DNA of 64,000 bases from Anthoceros angustus (lineage: Eukaryota; Streptophyta; Anthocerotopsida; Anthocerotales; Anthocerotaceae): positions 186,001 through 250,000 of the forward strand of contig MU008184.1 of assembly GCA_010909165.1 (NCBI GenBank), written 5' to 3'. Below, in pieces: positions 45,409 through 54,023 of this stretch. The notes beneath the pieces were generated by a model. That model saw only the letters and a program-made list of their open reading frames with translations. It made no database searches and had not been told where the DNA came from. The position numbers and the translations under genes were made by a program. The stretch's first letter is position 1. Each line of letters opens with the position of its first letter.

Positions 45409-47823
45409 ATGTTATGTCAGCAGGGGAAGCTTTCTGAGGCCGTCGGAGCCCTGGAATCTCTGGCGCAGACAGGCTCTGCCATTTCTCAGTCTCTGTTTTA
45501 CACTGTGCTCAAACTGTGTACAGCTAAGAAGGATTTGGTCGTGGGTCGACGAGTTCATGATCTCAGTGTCAAACTTGGGTACGAGTCGAATGCATACTTG
45601 GGGAACCATATCCTGCGCATGTATGCTTGCGGAGGTAGGCTAGAGGAGGCCATGGATGTGCTCACCAGGGTGGGCAAACCAGATGCCTTCATGTGGTCTT
45701 CCATAATCTCCGCATACACGAAGCATGGGAAACCTAATGAGGCCGTACAACTGTACCATGAGATGCGTAGGTCAGGAGTGCAGGTGGATGCTCACGTCTT
45801 TGTAGCTGCCCTTAAAGCGTGTGCATTGGCTGCCGACTTGGAATCTGGCAGGCAAGTGCACTGTGATGTGTTGCACAGTGGCGTTCCTCCTGACTTGTTT
45901 CTTGCCACCTGCCTGGTAGACATGTATGCAAAATGTGGTGAACTGAAAGATGCACGCCAGGTTTTTGACAGCATGGCCACGAAGGACGTGGTGATGTGGA
46001 ATGCCCTGATATCTGGGTATGCACAGCAAGGACTTGGCCAGGAGGCGCTTTTTTTGTATGGACAAATCGAGGAAGACGGCCTCATTATGGCTGACCATTT
46101 TACTTTTTCTTGTCTTCTGAAGGCCTGCGCGAGCACTGGTGCCTTACAAAAAGGCAGGCAGCTGCACTCACAGATTGTGGACAGAGGACTGCTGCATAAC
46201 GTAGTTGTGGGCAACTGCCTGGTGGACATGTATGCAAAATGTGGTGAACTGGAAGCTGCACGCCGGGTTTTTGAAAGCTTGGCCACAAAGGATGTGGTGA
46301 CATGGAATGCCCTGATTGCTGGGTATGCACAGCAAGGACTTGGACATGAGGCGCTTGTTGTGTATGAACAAATGGAGCAAGAAGGCCTGATTTTGGCTAA
46401 CCATGTTACTTTTGCTTGCCTTCTGAAGGCCTGTGCAAGCACTGGTGCCTTACAGAAGGGCAGGCAGCTGCACTCACAGATTGTCGAAAGAGGACTGCTG
46501 GATGACGTACTGGTGGGCACCTGCCTGGTGGACATGTATGCAAAATGTGGTGAACTGGAAGATGCACGCCAGGTTTTTGACAGCATGGCCACAAAGGATG
46601 TGGTGACATGGAATGCTCTGATATCTGGGTATGCACAGCAAGGACTAGGCCAGGAGGCGCTTGTTTTGTATGGACAAATCGAGCAAGACGGCCTCATTTT
46701 GGCTGACCATTTTACTTTTGCTTGCCTTCTCAAGGCCTGTGGGAGCACTGGTGCCTTACAGATGGGTAGGGAGCTGCACTCACAGATTGTCGACAGAGGA
46801 CTGCAGGATAATGTAGTGCTGGGCACCTGCGTGGTGGACATGTATGCAAAATGTGGTGAACTGAAAGCTGCGCGCCAGGTTTTTGACAGCATGAACACAA
46901 AGAATGTGGTGACATGGAATGCCCTGATATCTGGGTATGGTACTTGTGATGATGGTCACAAGGCACTAGCTTGTTTTGAGGAGATGTTAGCTGCCGGTGT
47001 TCAGCCTGATGATGCAACTTTTACTTGCCTTTTGGTAGCATGTAGTCATGAGGGACTGGTCCACGAGGGGCGCAAGCACTTTGATTCCATGGCTGAACAG
47101 CATGGCATCAAACCCACTATTGAGCATTACAACTGCATGATTGATCTTCTTGGGCGTGCAGGCCATTTAGATGAGGCAGAGAAGATACTTTTATCATGTG
47201 AGGGCCAATGTAATGTTGTGGGCTTGACGTCTTTGTTGAATGCCTGCAAAAGTCACGGGGATATAGAGAAGGCGATGTGGTGTTTTGAAAGCATTGTTAG
47301 GTTGGACCCTCAAAGGGCGTCGTCTGCGTATGTGCTTATGGCCAATGTCTACGCAGATGCAGGTATGTGGAGCGATGTAGACAGGATTGAAACACAGAGA
47401 ATGGTAGCAGGAGCTAACAAGAAACCTGCAGTGGCGACCATTGAGGTGAAGAAGCAGGTACATACGTTTTCGGTGGGAGAACGAAGAGATGATATTGCAT
47501 TAAAGGTAGAGAGCATGAATGCACGTCTGAAGCAGGAAGGAGGTCATGTACCTCACACAAAGTTGGTGTTGAAGCCACTGTCCGAGAAGGAAAAGGAAGA
47601 TGCGCTTTGTGGGCATGCTGAGAAGCTAGCTCTGGCGTTTGGTCTCTTGAACACTCCAAGTGGGACACCTCTGGTGGTAACGAAGAACCTACGCATGTGC
47701 AGTGACTGCCACAGTTCCACAGAGATCATGTCAAGGCTTGAAGAGAGGGACATTGTTGTAAGGGATGGGTACCGTGTGCATCGATTTGCAAATGGTTGTT
47801 GCAGTTGTAAGGGTCGACCCTGA
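45409..47823 (+). CDS. PLS-class PPR protein with DYW:KP domain (candidate U-to-C RNA editing factor)
   Basis: Intronless, 804 aa from ATG 45409 (frame open from 45370). Repeated S-P-L triplets (MYAKCGELEDARQVFDSM; VVTWNALISGYAQQGLG; FTFACLLKACASTGALQKGR) run to about residue 600 and are followed by E1/E2-like motifs. The terminal domain has KKPAVATIEV where C-to-U editors have a PG box (KEPGYSWIEV-like), the deaminase HAEKLALAFG (HxE), CSDCH zinc ligands, and the ending CCSCKGRP. KP plus GRP defines the DYW:KP class, linked to U-to-C editing in hornworts, lycophytes and ferns. Such proteins act in mitochondria or plastids, but no clear transit peptide is visible at this start; the upstream PDF ORF may supply the true N-terminus. 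Three triplet modules are near-identical at 306-bp spacing. Confidence 0.9.
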   Translation: MLCQQGKLSEAVGALESLAQTGSAISQSLFYTVLKLCTAKKDLVVGRRVHDLSVKLGYESNAYLGNHILRMYACGGRLEEAMDVLTRVGKPDAFMWSSIISAYTKHGKPNEAVQLYHEMRRSGVQVDAHVFVAALKACALAADLESGRQVHCDVLHSGVPPDLFLATCLVDMYAKCGELKDARQVFDSMATKDVVMWNALISGYAQQGLGQEALFLYGQIEEDGLIMADHFTFSCLLKACASTGALQKGRQLHSQIVDRGLLHNVVVGNCLVDMYAKCGELEAARRVFESLATKDVVTWNALIAGYAQQGLGHEALVVYEQMEQEGLILANHVTFACLLKACASTGALQKGRQLHSQIVERGLLDDVLVGTCLVDMYAKCGELEDARQVFDSMATKDVVTWNALISGYAQQGLGQEALVLYGQIEQDGLILADHFTFACLLKACGSTGALQMGRELHSQIVDRGLQDNVVLGTCVVDMYAKCGELKAARQVFDSMNTKNVVTWNALISGYGTCDDGHKALACFEEMLAAGVQPDDATFTCLLVACSHEGLVHEGRKHFDSMAEQHGIKPTIEHYNCMIDLLGRAGHLDEAEKILLSCEGQCNVVGLTSLLNACKSHGDIEKAMWCFESIVRLDPQRASSAYVLMANVYADAGMWSDVDRIETQRMVAGANKKPAVATIEVKKQVHTFSVGERRDDIALKVESMNARLKQEGGHVPHTKLVLKPLSEKEKEDALCGHAEKLALAFGLLNTPSGTPLVVTKNLRMCSDCHSSTEIMSRLEERDIVVRDGYRVHRFANGCCSCKGRP

Positions 47824-48560
47824 CGAGAAAAATGTACGGCATCCAGAGAGCCATGTTCTGGGACCTGGCGCTGTCCAACGAAGCGGTCCACATGGGCTCG
47901 TGTCGGGTACGTGATCGTCGAACCTCTCCCCGAAGGACAGGTCCTGCCGCGTCACCTAGTTGTGAAATTCACCTCCAGAGATGTGGCCCAGGAACTGCTG
48001 TCAGACAAAATGAAAGCCTTGGTGAAGGAGAAAACCCACATCTTCTTGCAAGATGTGGAGTACCAGATCTGGAGGAGCCGACCCAAGCCGGTAGGCAAAC
48101 CCATATATGGGCAAGAAGCGGGTCCAATTTCCATCATCTAGGTCACCTCAGGTGACCTAGATGATGGACATCGGACCTAGATGTGACCCAGAATTGGCAC
48201 CAAGCTGGTGCCAATTCCCTCTCCAGGGACACTACGCAAGGTGGGAGGAAGGCAGGGCATGTTCGAGAGGATTTTAACCTGAAGGCCTTGCAGGCAGAGT
48301 CTGAAGCTGCTGGTGCAAACGGAAAGCAGAAATCAAGGATGGGGGCTGCTGCCATGGAGGAGATGTTGATGTATGAGGATGTCAAGGTGCAGAAGGATAG
48401 AAGCATCAACACTCTCGGCCTGAATACCATCGATGAGTGCAACGACATAATGCCGGTGTGGGTAGATGAAGGAGGCGTACAGCCAAAGCCGGAAGCACCC
48501 AGATCAGCAGCGCCTGGGCGACAGCCACTTCCTGTGCTGGCAGTTGGTTGAGAAATTCGG
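47824..48560 (+). other. Hypothetical short ORFs downstream of the PPR gene
   Basis: Plus-strand ORFs 47911-48141 (VIVEPLPEGQVLPRHLVVKF-like start, TSRDVAQELLSDKMKAL) and 48183-48551 (NLKALQAESEAAGANGKQK, EEMLMYEDVKVQKDRSINTL) look moderately coding-like but match no family I know. Two perfect hairpins lie between them. They may be retroelement or decayed gene fragments. Confidence 0.35.
48131..48217. repeat. Two adjacent perfect hairpins
   Basis: Hairpin 1 (48131-48167) has 18-bp arms, CCATCATCTAGGTCACCT and its reverse complement, around a single C. Hairpin 2 (48191-48217) has 12-bp arms, GAATTGGCACCA and TGGTGCCAATTC, around AGC. Only 23 bp separate them. No target duplication is obvious. 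Confidence 0.95.
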
Positions 48561-48726
48561 GGCCTCCGGCCACGGGAGAATTTCAGCTACAACGGGGAAG
48601 CATAAAGGGCTGCGGCAACGCCGAAGGATAGAAGAAATTCTCAGGGCCTCTGGTTGCTGGTAGGATAGGGAGCGACCTAGGGATGTCGGGCAGGAGAGTG
48701 AAGAGGAGCAGCAGTGGCCGCGATGT

Positions 48727-48810
48727 GGGCCCGTCATTCGGCCTGCATCTGTTCTCAGATTTACGATGACAGAGAGATATCGGAGGATCACGAGCTGGTG
48801 GTGGATCGTG
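48727..48810 (+). repeat. Segment shared with 30583-30660
   Basis: GGCCCGTCATTCGGCCTGCA...CAGATTTACGATGACAGAGA...GAGGATCACGAGCTGGTGGT is nearly the same in both places, after each PPR copy. It marks another edge of the duplicated PPR block. Similarity stops just before the long inverted repeat. Confidence 0.75.
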
Positions 48811-48828
48811 TAGATCCGGGTATCGGAG

Positions 48829-50543
48829 GGTGGCACCGACCTAATAAGATCGCGTTGGGCTGCTGGATGATTTGCATACATCGAACTGCTTGTAACGCAT
48901 TCTGGCACCCGGTATGCAACATAGCTGTAGCCATATGCGATGACACTTACACGAGCTTCATCATGCTATTTCACCCGGAGTATCTCTTCATACAAAGGCA
49001 CAAGCTATAAGCTACACTTCCAGGTTTCTTTCCTCCGCGTATCCGTAGGGGTCCTCAGAACACTCCCATTAATCACCTGGGAGGGAGATGGGGGTTGTGG
49101 TGTTCTTTGAATCGCCTATGACTGAGGTATACCTCGGTAGGAGTGGCCTCTCTCAAGAAGTCGATGGGTAAGGGTTTGGCTTATCAGACTACTGATGGTG
49201 GATGCTTTTAGACCCCTGATGGTGGATCTTTGACTATTTTACCATTTGGTTTTATCCGTCCACATTCTGATATTGCCTTCTTGAGCCTCTTTTCTCAAGA
49301 AGCCCATGGGTAGGGGTTTCGCTTATTGGACTCCTGATGGTGGAGTTACGATTACTTTGCAATGTAGTTTTATCCGTCGATATTCTTATTGCCTTTCTGG
49401 AGTCTTGTGCAAGGAAGGGAATTTGTTGCCTTGTTGGAGTCTTGTGCAAGGAAGGGGACCGAATATTATAGCAGGCTATGGGTGTGATTTTCCAATATTG
49501 TATATGTCTGGTGGTATTTATATTTCTTGTGTGCGTAAGATGCCAGCCATTCTACACTACAATTCCGGTATATCATCACGCCTTCTTTTTGTTATATGCT
49601 GAAGTGGATGAGTTGGTATCCTTTCGTCTTGTAAAGTGATTGTGTGGACAAGGGAAAACTTAAGCAAACAATTCGAGATGTTCTCTGCGGAAAAGGAGTT
49701 GTCACATTTAATACTAGATTGCTTTGCAAAGTTATGTCGGAGGTTATATCCTCCCTTGCAAGGGAGGATTGTGAGATCATCCTAAAACCACTAACAAAGC
49801 TTTGTGAAATAGTCCAGTATGAAATGTGACAAATCCTTTTTCATACACAAGGTCCCGAACTCTTGGCATAAGAATGAGATCCTTTTCTGTATATGACATC
49901 TTGTTTGAGAACGTTTCCCTTGTTCGTCAGGAGTTGAATAGTGAAACCCTTACCCATTGACTTCTGTCTCAATGTTCATCTGGAGCTGAACAAACGAAAC
50001 CCTTACCCATTGGCCTCTTTCTCAATGTTCATATAGAGTTGAATAAGTGAAACCCTTATCCATTGGCTTCTTGAGAAAAAGGCCACTCCAACGGATAATA
50101 CATACTCACAGGCTGAATCAAAGAACACCAAATTCCATCTTTCTCCCAGCTGGGAGTGTTTTGAGAACATCTATGACTACAGGGAGGAAAAAAACCTGGA
50201 AATGCAAATCAACATAATCTTTTGAGATATTTGAAAGTGTACATCGAAGTCCCGTTGGAAGTTTGAATGTTTGTCTTTTGAATGTCTTAGGGGTTGAATT
50301 TGTGAAACCGGCCTTACTCCGTAAAAGTAGGTACTTCAAACATAGCTTATAGCTTGTGCCTTTGTATGATGAAACACCGATCATGCCTTGTTGAAATATC
50401 ATGATGAAGCTCATGTGAGTGTCATCGCAACGATGGCTAGAGCTCTGTTGCACACCGGGTGCCAGAATGCGTTACAGGCAGTTCAATGTATGCAAATCAG
50501 CCAGCAGCCCAACGCGATCTCGTTAGGTTTGTGCCACCGCTTT
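48829..50543. repeat. Long inverted repeat (foldback), ~1.7 kb
   Basis: Left arm about 48829-49340 and right arm about 49930-50543, read inversely. Paired landmarks: GGTGGCACC/ACA at 48829 with GTGCCACC at 50534; GATCGCGTTGGGCTGCTGG with its complement near 50505; CATACAAAGGCACAAGCTAT near 48990 with its complement near 50355; GGTGTTCTTTGA near 49101 with its complement near 50120; GAGTGGCC..CTCAAGAAG near 49141 with its complement near 50080. Arms are about 80% similar in blocks, with indels. Each arm ends inwardly in short tandem repeats of an AAACCCTTACCCATTGGC-like unit. The spacer (49.35-49.93 kb) has a 61-aa ORF (49644-49829) of unknown type. A transcript would fold into a long imperfect hairpin. 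Confidence 0.75.
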
Positions 50544-50689
50544 CATCTTATCCTGATTGCCGATTTTTGAGGCATTTCGCAGCTGTGAATGATGGAATGC
50601 ACGACACATTTCCTCGGCACGCATTGCTACTTCTTCTGCTGATGGATAGCTGAACTAAAAGTCTGAAACAGTCTCTGGCTGGGGTTGCA

Positions 50690-51770
50690 GTGAAGAGGTG
50701 GAGTTTGCTGGATGGGACCAAAGGGAGGGCATCCACGGATTGCAGGCGTCAGGGAAGTGGTGGCAGAGCAGTGGCTGTTGTGGCTGGTTCCAATCAGAGC
50801 TCCGTGGAGGTGAGTGTGCCCAATGGGGCGGGGCGTTGGCGTGGAGATGGTCTTGAGGCGGTTGGTGAGTGAGTGTGGCCTCTTGTTTCACAGGATTTCG
50901 GTGCGGGAAAATCCCCAACCAGAAAGGGCAGGAAAAGGATATCCAAAAAAAAGCTACAAAATCTCATCACTGTGGAAAGGAGTGACAGCAAGTGGGCAGA
51001 AGCGTGGGAGACGCAGCAAGCCACGACATTGGAAGACCTTGGTCTTACAGAGATGGCTATTGCTCCGCCTGCGAGAGGATTAGACAAGCCTAGAGTTGAC
51101 GTTGTTGTTGTGGACCTGGCTGTGAGCAAGGTGGACGTTGTTCATGCACTTCTTGACCTCCATCGTCTCCGTTCCATCCCATTGCTTTGTTTTGACAATG
51201 CACGATGCTGTGAGATGTCTGTCAGGCAGGTTGGGGATTCTTCATCAAGGGCAGAGTTCACTGCTCAGTTCTCAGACGTTGTGACCGGTGCTTCTGCAAG
51301 TACTCTTCCCTGGTATCGACAACTGTGCGCACTCGTGCGCAGTATCTTATGTCTTGGTCTTTGCAGAGTATCATGGGTCTGAGTTGGGAGGTGTTTTTGT
51401 AGGTGGACAGTCCCTTTCAAGTCTGGCTGTCCCCGACAAAAGACGAGTGTGAACACTCTCAGCAACCAGGGGAAGACAATGACGACTCCACGGTATGCAG
51501 GGCAAAGGGATCCCTTCCGCGCAACCAGTCCTCGAGTTGAGGAGTAACCCATGAAGGAACTGTGCATGTTCATCCAGGTTGTATACTTCCCTGTTGGAGA
51601 AGAAACCGCCGATTTAACACCCATAGTACGGGACACCATCCGCCTCAGCCAATTCTCTAAGGTAGTATACTCCCCTCGTCTCAAACCTTCAGAGTTGAAG
51701 TGTCTGAATCTGAGACTGGATGGCGATGTATTTGCAGGCAATCTGCTCAGAAGACTGTAGACTCGTTGGA
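50690..51770 (+). other. Hypothetical ORFs, no family recognised
   Basis: The plus ORF 50873-51382 contains RKGRKRISKKKLQNLITVE and RVDVVVVDLAVSKVDVVHAL, and 51551-51760 contains KELCMFIQVVYFPVGEETAD. Both could be exons of one short gene, but splice phase could not be settled and a minus-strand ORF (51741-51265) overlaps. Sequence between 51771 and 52262 holds no gene and likely includes 3' UTR of the NYN gene. Confidence 0.3.
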
Positions 51771-52262
51771 GCCCGGAAGTGGGAGAGTAAGCAGTCCCTC
51801 CCTCCTTTCATGCTTACCTGTTGGTGATTGTTCTTGAGTCGAAACGGTGTCGATATAATCTGATGCGCTGAAAAACTTGGCAGTCGGTGTAGAAGAGACA
51901 ACCGTGGATACAAGATGGTCACCGCTCCTGGCAGCCCTCCGTAATCCTGAAAGATAGGGCATTCGATACTATCTATTGTCGACGAGGCCTGCTGTAAACT
52001 TGACTGAAAAATTCACATCACTGGCCCCCAAACCACACCCTTAGAAAGAAAGGAACTTCTCCTCAAGACCATCGGATGTCGTCAGCACAATGTGTGACAC
52101 TAGACTACGTGCACGCCCTTCAATATGACGAGGCACTGAGAGTGCAATTTCGTTGTCATGATAAAGTCTTGTTTATTTGGTAATGATAAAGAAGACCTCA
52201 AGGCTTCCTTTGCTTCAAGCAAGGTCCAACGGAATAGATACAGCCACTGTACAGCACGCCTG

Positions 52263-53698
52263 TCATTCCTCTTCGTCTGAAATCTCATCTGACGAGTTGT
52301 AAAACTCATCATCCGAATCAGATGCTGTTTCCCAAGGATATGAGCTGGCATCTTGGGCGTCTTCATCAGAGAATGCTGAAACTTCCGAGACCCTAGTAGG
52401 CACATTGTAGCTCAAATCCTCGGTTCTACCAAACCTTTCCTTCAGCCTGATCTCGACTGCATCCCTGTCATCTAGAAACTCATCGTCAAGCAGCTCCTTA
52501 GCAAGAGCATCTTCATTAGCCCATTGCTCATAGTCCTCATTGGCCTGTAGCCGTGCCCGGCCTGAAGATACATCATCCCACGAAAACCACATGTCTGAAG
52601 AGCTTTTCAAAGTTTTCGTGTCCCCCACCACAACAGTCCGCAGCTTCTGATACCGAGCCATCTTCAGTATGTCTCCAAAATCCGAATCATCAGACACGAG
52701 GCATATACACCTCACACCCTGCCTGAAGGACTGAAGCATGTGCCGCTTCAGAGCGATATCTGCAGCCTGCAGTCAAGTTCCGTCACCACTCAGCCGAAGA
52801 ACGTTGTGCACAGTCCAGCAGGAAAAGAAAAAAGGGGGATGAGAATACTTACCTGTGGTTGGTCCTGCACAGTTCTCACAAAAACACCAGCCCTCCTAAG
52901 CTCCGTTGCCAGTCCGTAGCCCACCTTGGGCATGATAATACCTCGAGCAGCATCCTTGTACCGAACCTCCCTATCTGCATGTTTCTCCCGAAACTTAACC
53001 CGCTTCTTCCCCTTCAATTGGTCCAATCGACTTAGTCTCTTGTTCCGTTCCCGCTCGTGCAGCTGTTTGAAGTGCTTCTTCAGAAGCAGGTTGTTCCTGC
53101 ATTTTCTCCCACACAGGGAACAGACATAGGGGTCTGCCACCTGCACCAACCCCTTCACTTCTAGCTGATCAAGCCTCTTCCGTTCCCTCCTCTCCTCCCT
53201 CACCCATTCCGGAACAAAACTAAACGCGTGCCGATTCGCATACGCTACAACATCCACCACCTCCCCGAACCCTGCAACACCCAACAACTCGGTTACCAAC
53301 CCACAAAAACATCCCCAACGCCCACCCCACCCTTCCCTTCACAGCAGCATGAGCATACCAGACGCCAAATTCGTCAGATGCAGAGCAGCATTGTAAGGCG
53401 GTATGTTCTTGGGAGGCTTGTTGTCCAGATCCCAAAACACAGCCACTTGTCGCGGCATGAACGCAGCAGCAGACTGTTCCGGCTCCTGTGCCTCGGCTCC
53501 GACTCCGGATCTCAGCACGTGCTCTTCCTTCAAACTATTTGCAGCATCTCCGGAACCGGCTGCAGACAGTCGACAGCTCACTCGGAAGAAGGCCCTCAGC
53601 CGTCTCCGTTGCAGTTGCAGATGAGCACAATTTAACGTCCTGTGATCGGCCCCGCATTGCTGCGGTATGGCCACAACATGAGGCATTCGGCAGGCCAT
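52263..53698 (-). CDS. NYN-domain (PIN-like) protein with an embedded C2H2 zinc finger
   Basis: Three exons with consistent GT-AG junctions: 53698-53359 (phase 1), 53271-52853 (phase 0) and 52766-52263; 420 aa. The N-terminal ~80 residues are Arg/Ala/Ser-rich and resemble an organelle transit peptide. The NYN domain begins AVFWDLDNKPP (about 86), continues through VVDVVAYANRHAF (exon 2), and resumes at RCICLVSDDSDFGDIL (about 272-287), with the acidic residues expected at the PIN/NYN metal site. Between them is a basic insertion with a C2H2 finger (C164, C167, H180, H185). The acidic tail ends DSDDEFYNSSDEISDEEE. NYN domains are RNA-processing nuclease folds, and the likely role is endoribonuclease. 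The gene is divergent from RanGAP1. Met81 (MPRQVAVF) is an alternative start lacking the presequence. Confidence 0.88.
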
Positions 53699-54023
53699 TG
53701 CATGCAATTCCGATTCTCAGAAACATCGCAGAAGGTAACACGTGCGCACCTACAGGCGTTGGTGTAATTAGGGATTGGCGTTTTTCAGTGGAAGGGGGAA
53801 CGTGCATAGCAGCTTCCCGCTTTCGTGTGATTTCAAAGCTTGAAAGCGGAGCGACGAGGCAGTGGTGAGAGTGATGGTGTTGAGATCGCCGCGTGCGGCG
53901 AGGGAGGGTTCGGTGTTGCGGGTGGCTAGGGCTTGGAGCTGCGAGATGAGATGAATCTTCCGGGAAGGGTCTGGGAGGTTTGAGCAGCTGGTGGTGCGCG
54001 GTGCGCTGCCAGGTTGGGGCGCA
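53699..54023. promoter_or_regulatory. Divergent promoter region between the NYN gene and RanGAP1
   Basis: Only 325 bp separate the two start codons, which face away from each other, so both promoters and 5' UTRs must lie here. I see no clear TATA box. A run GAGCGACGAGGCAGTGGTGA and GC-rich stretches are present. Co-regulation is inference. Confidence 0.55.

Noticed and set aside
45792-46898. Long antisense ORF (368 aa) opposite the intact PPR gene, with similar ones opposite the broken copy
   Set aside because: It is the mirror frame of the repeated PPR modules; its repeats follow the 306-bp PPR period and it has no domain of its own.
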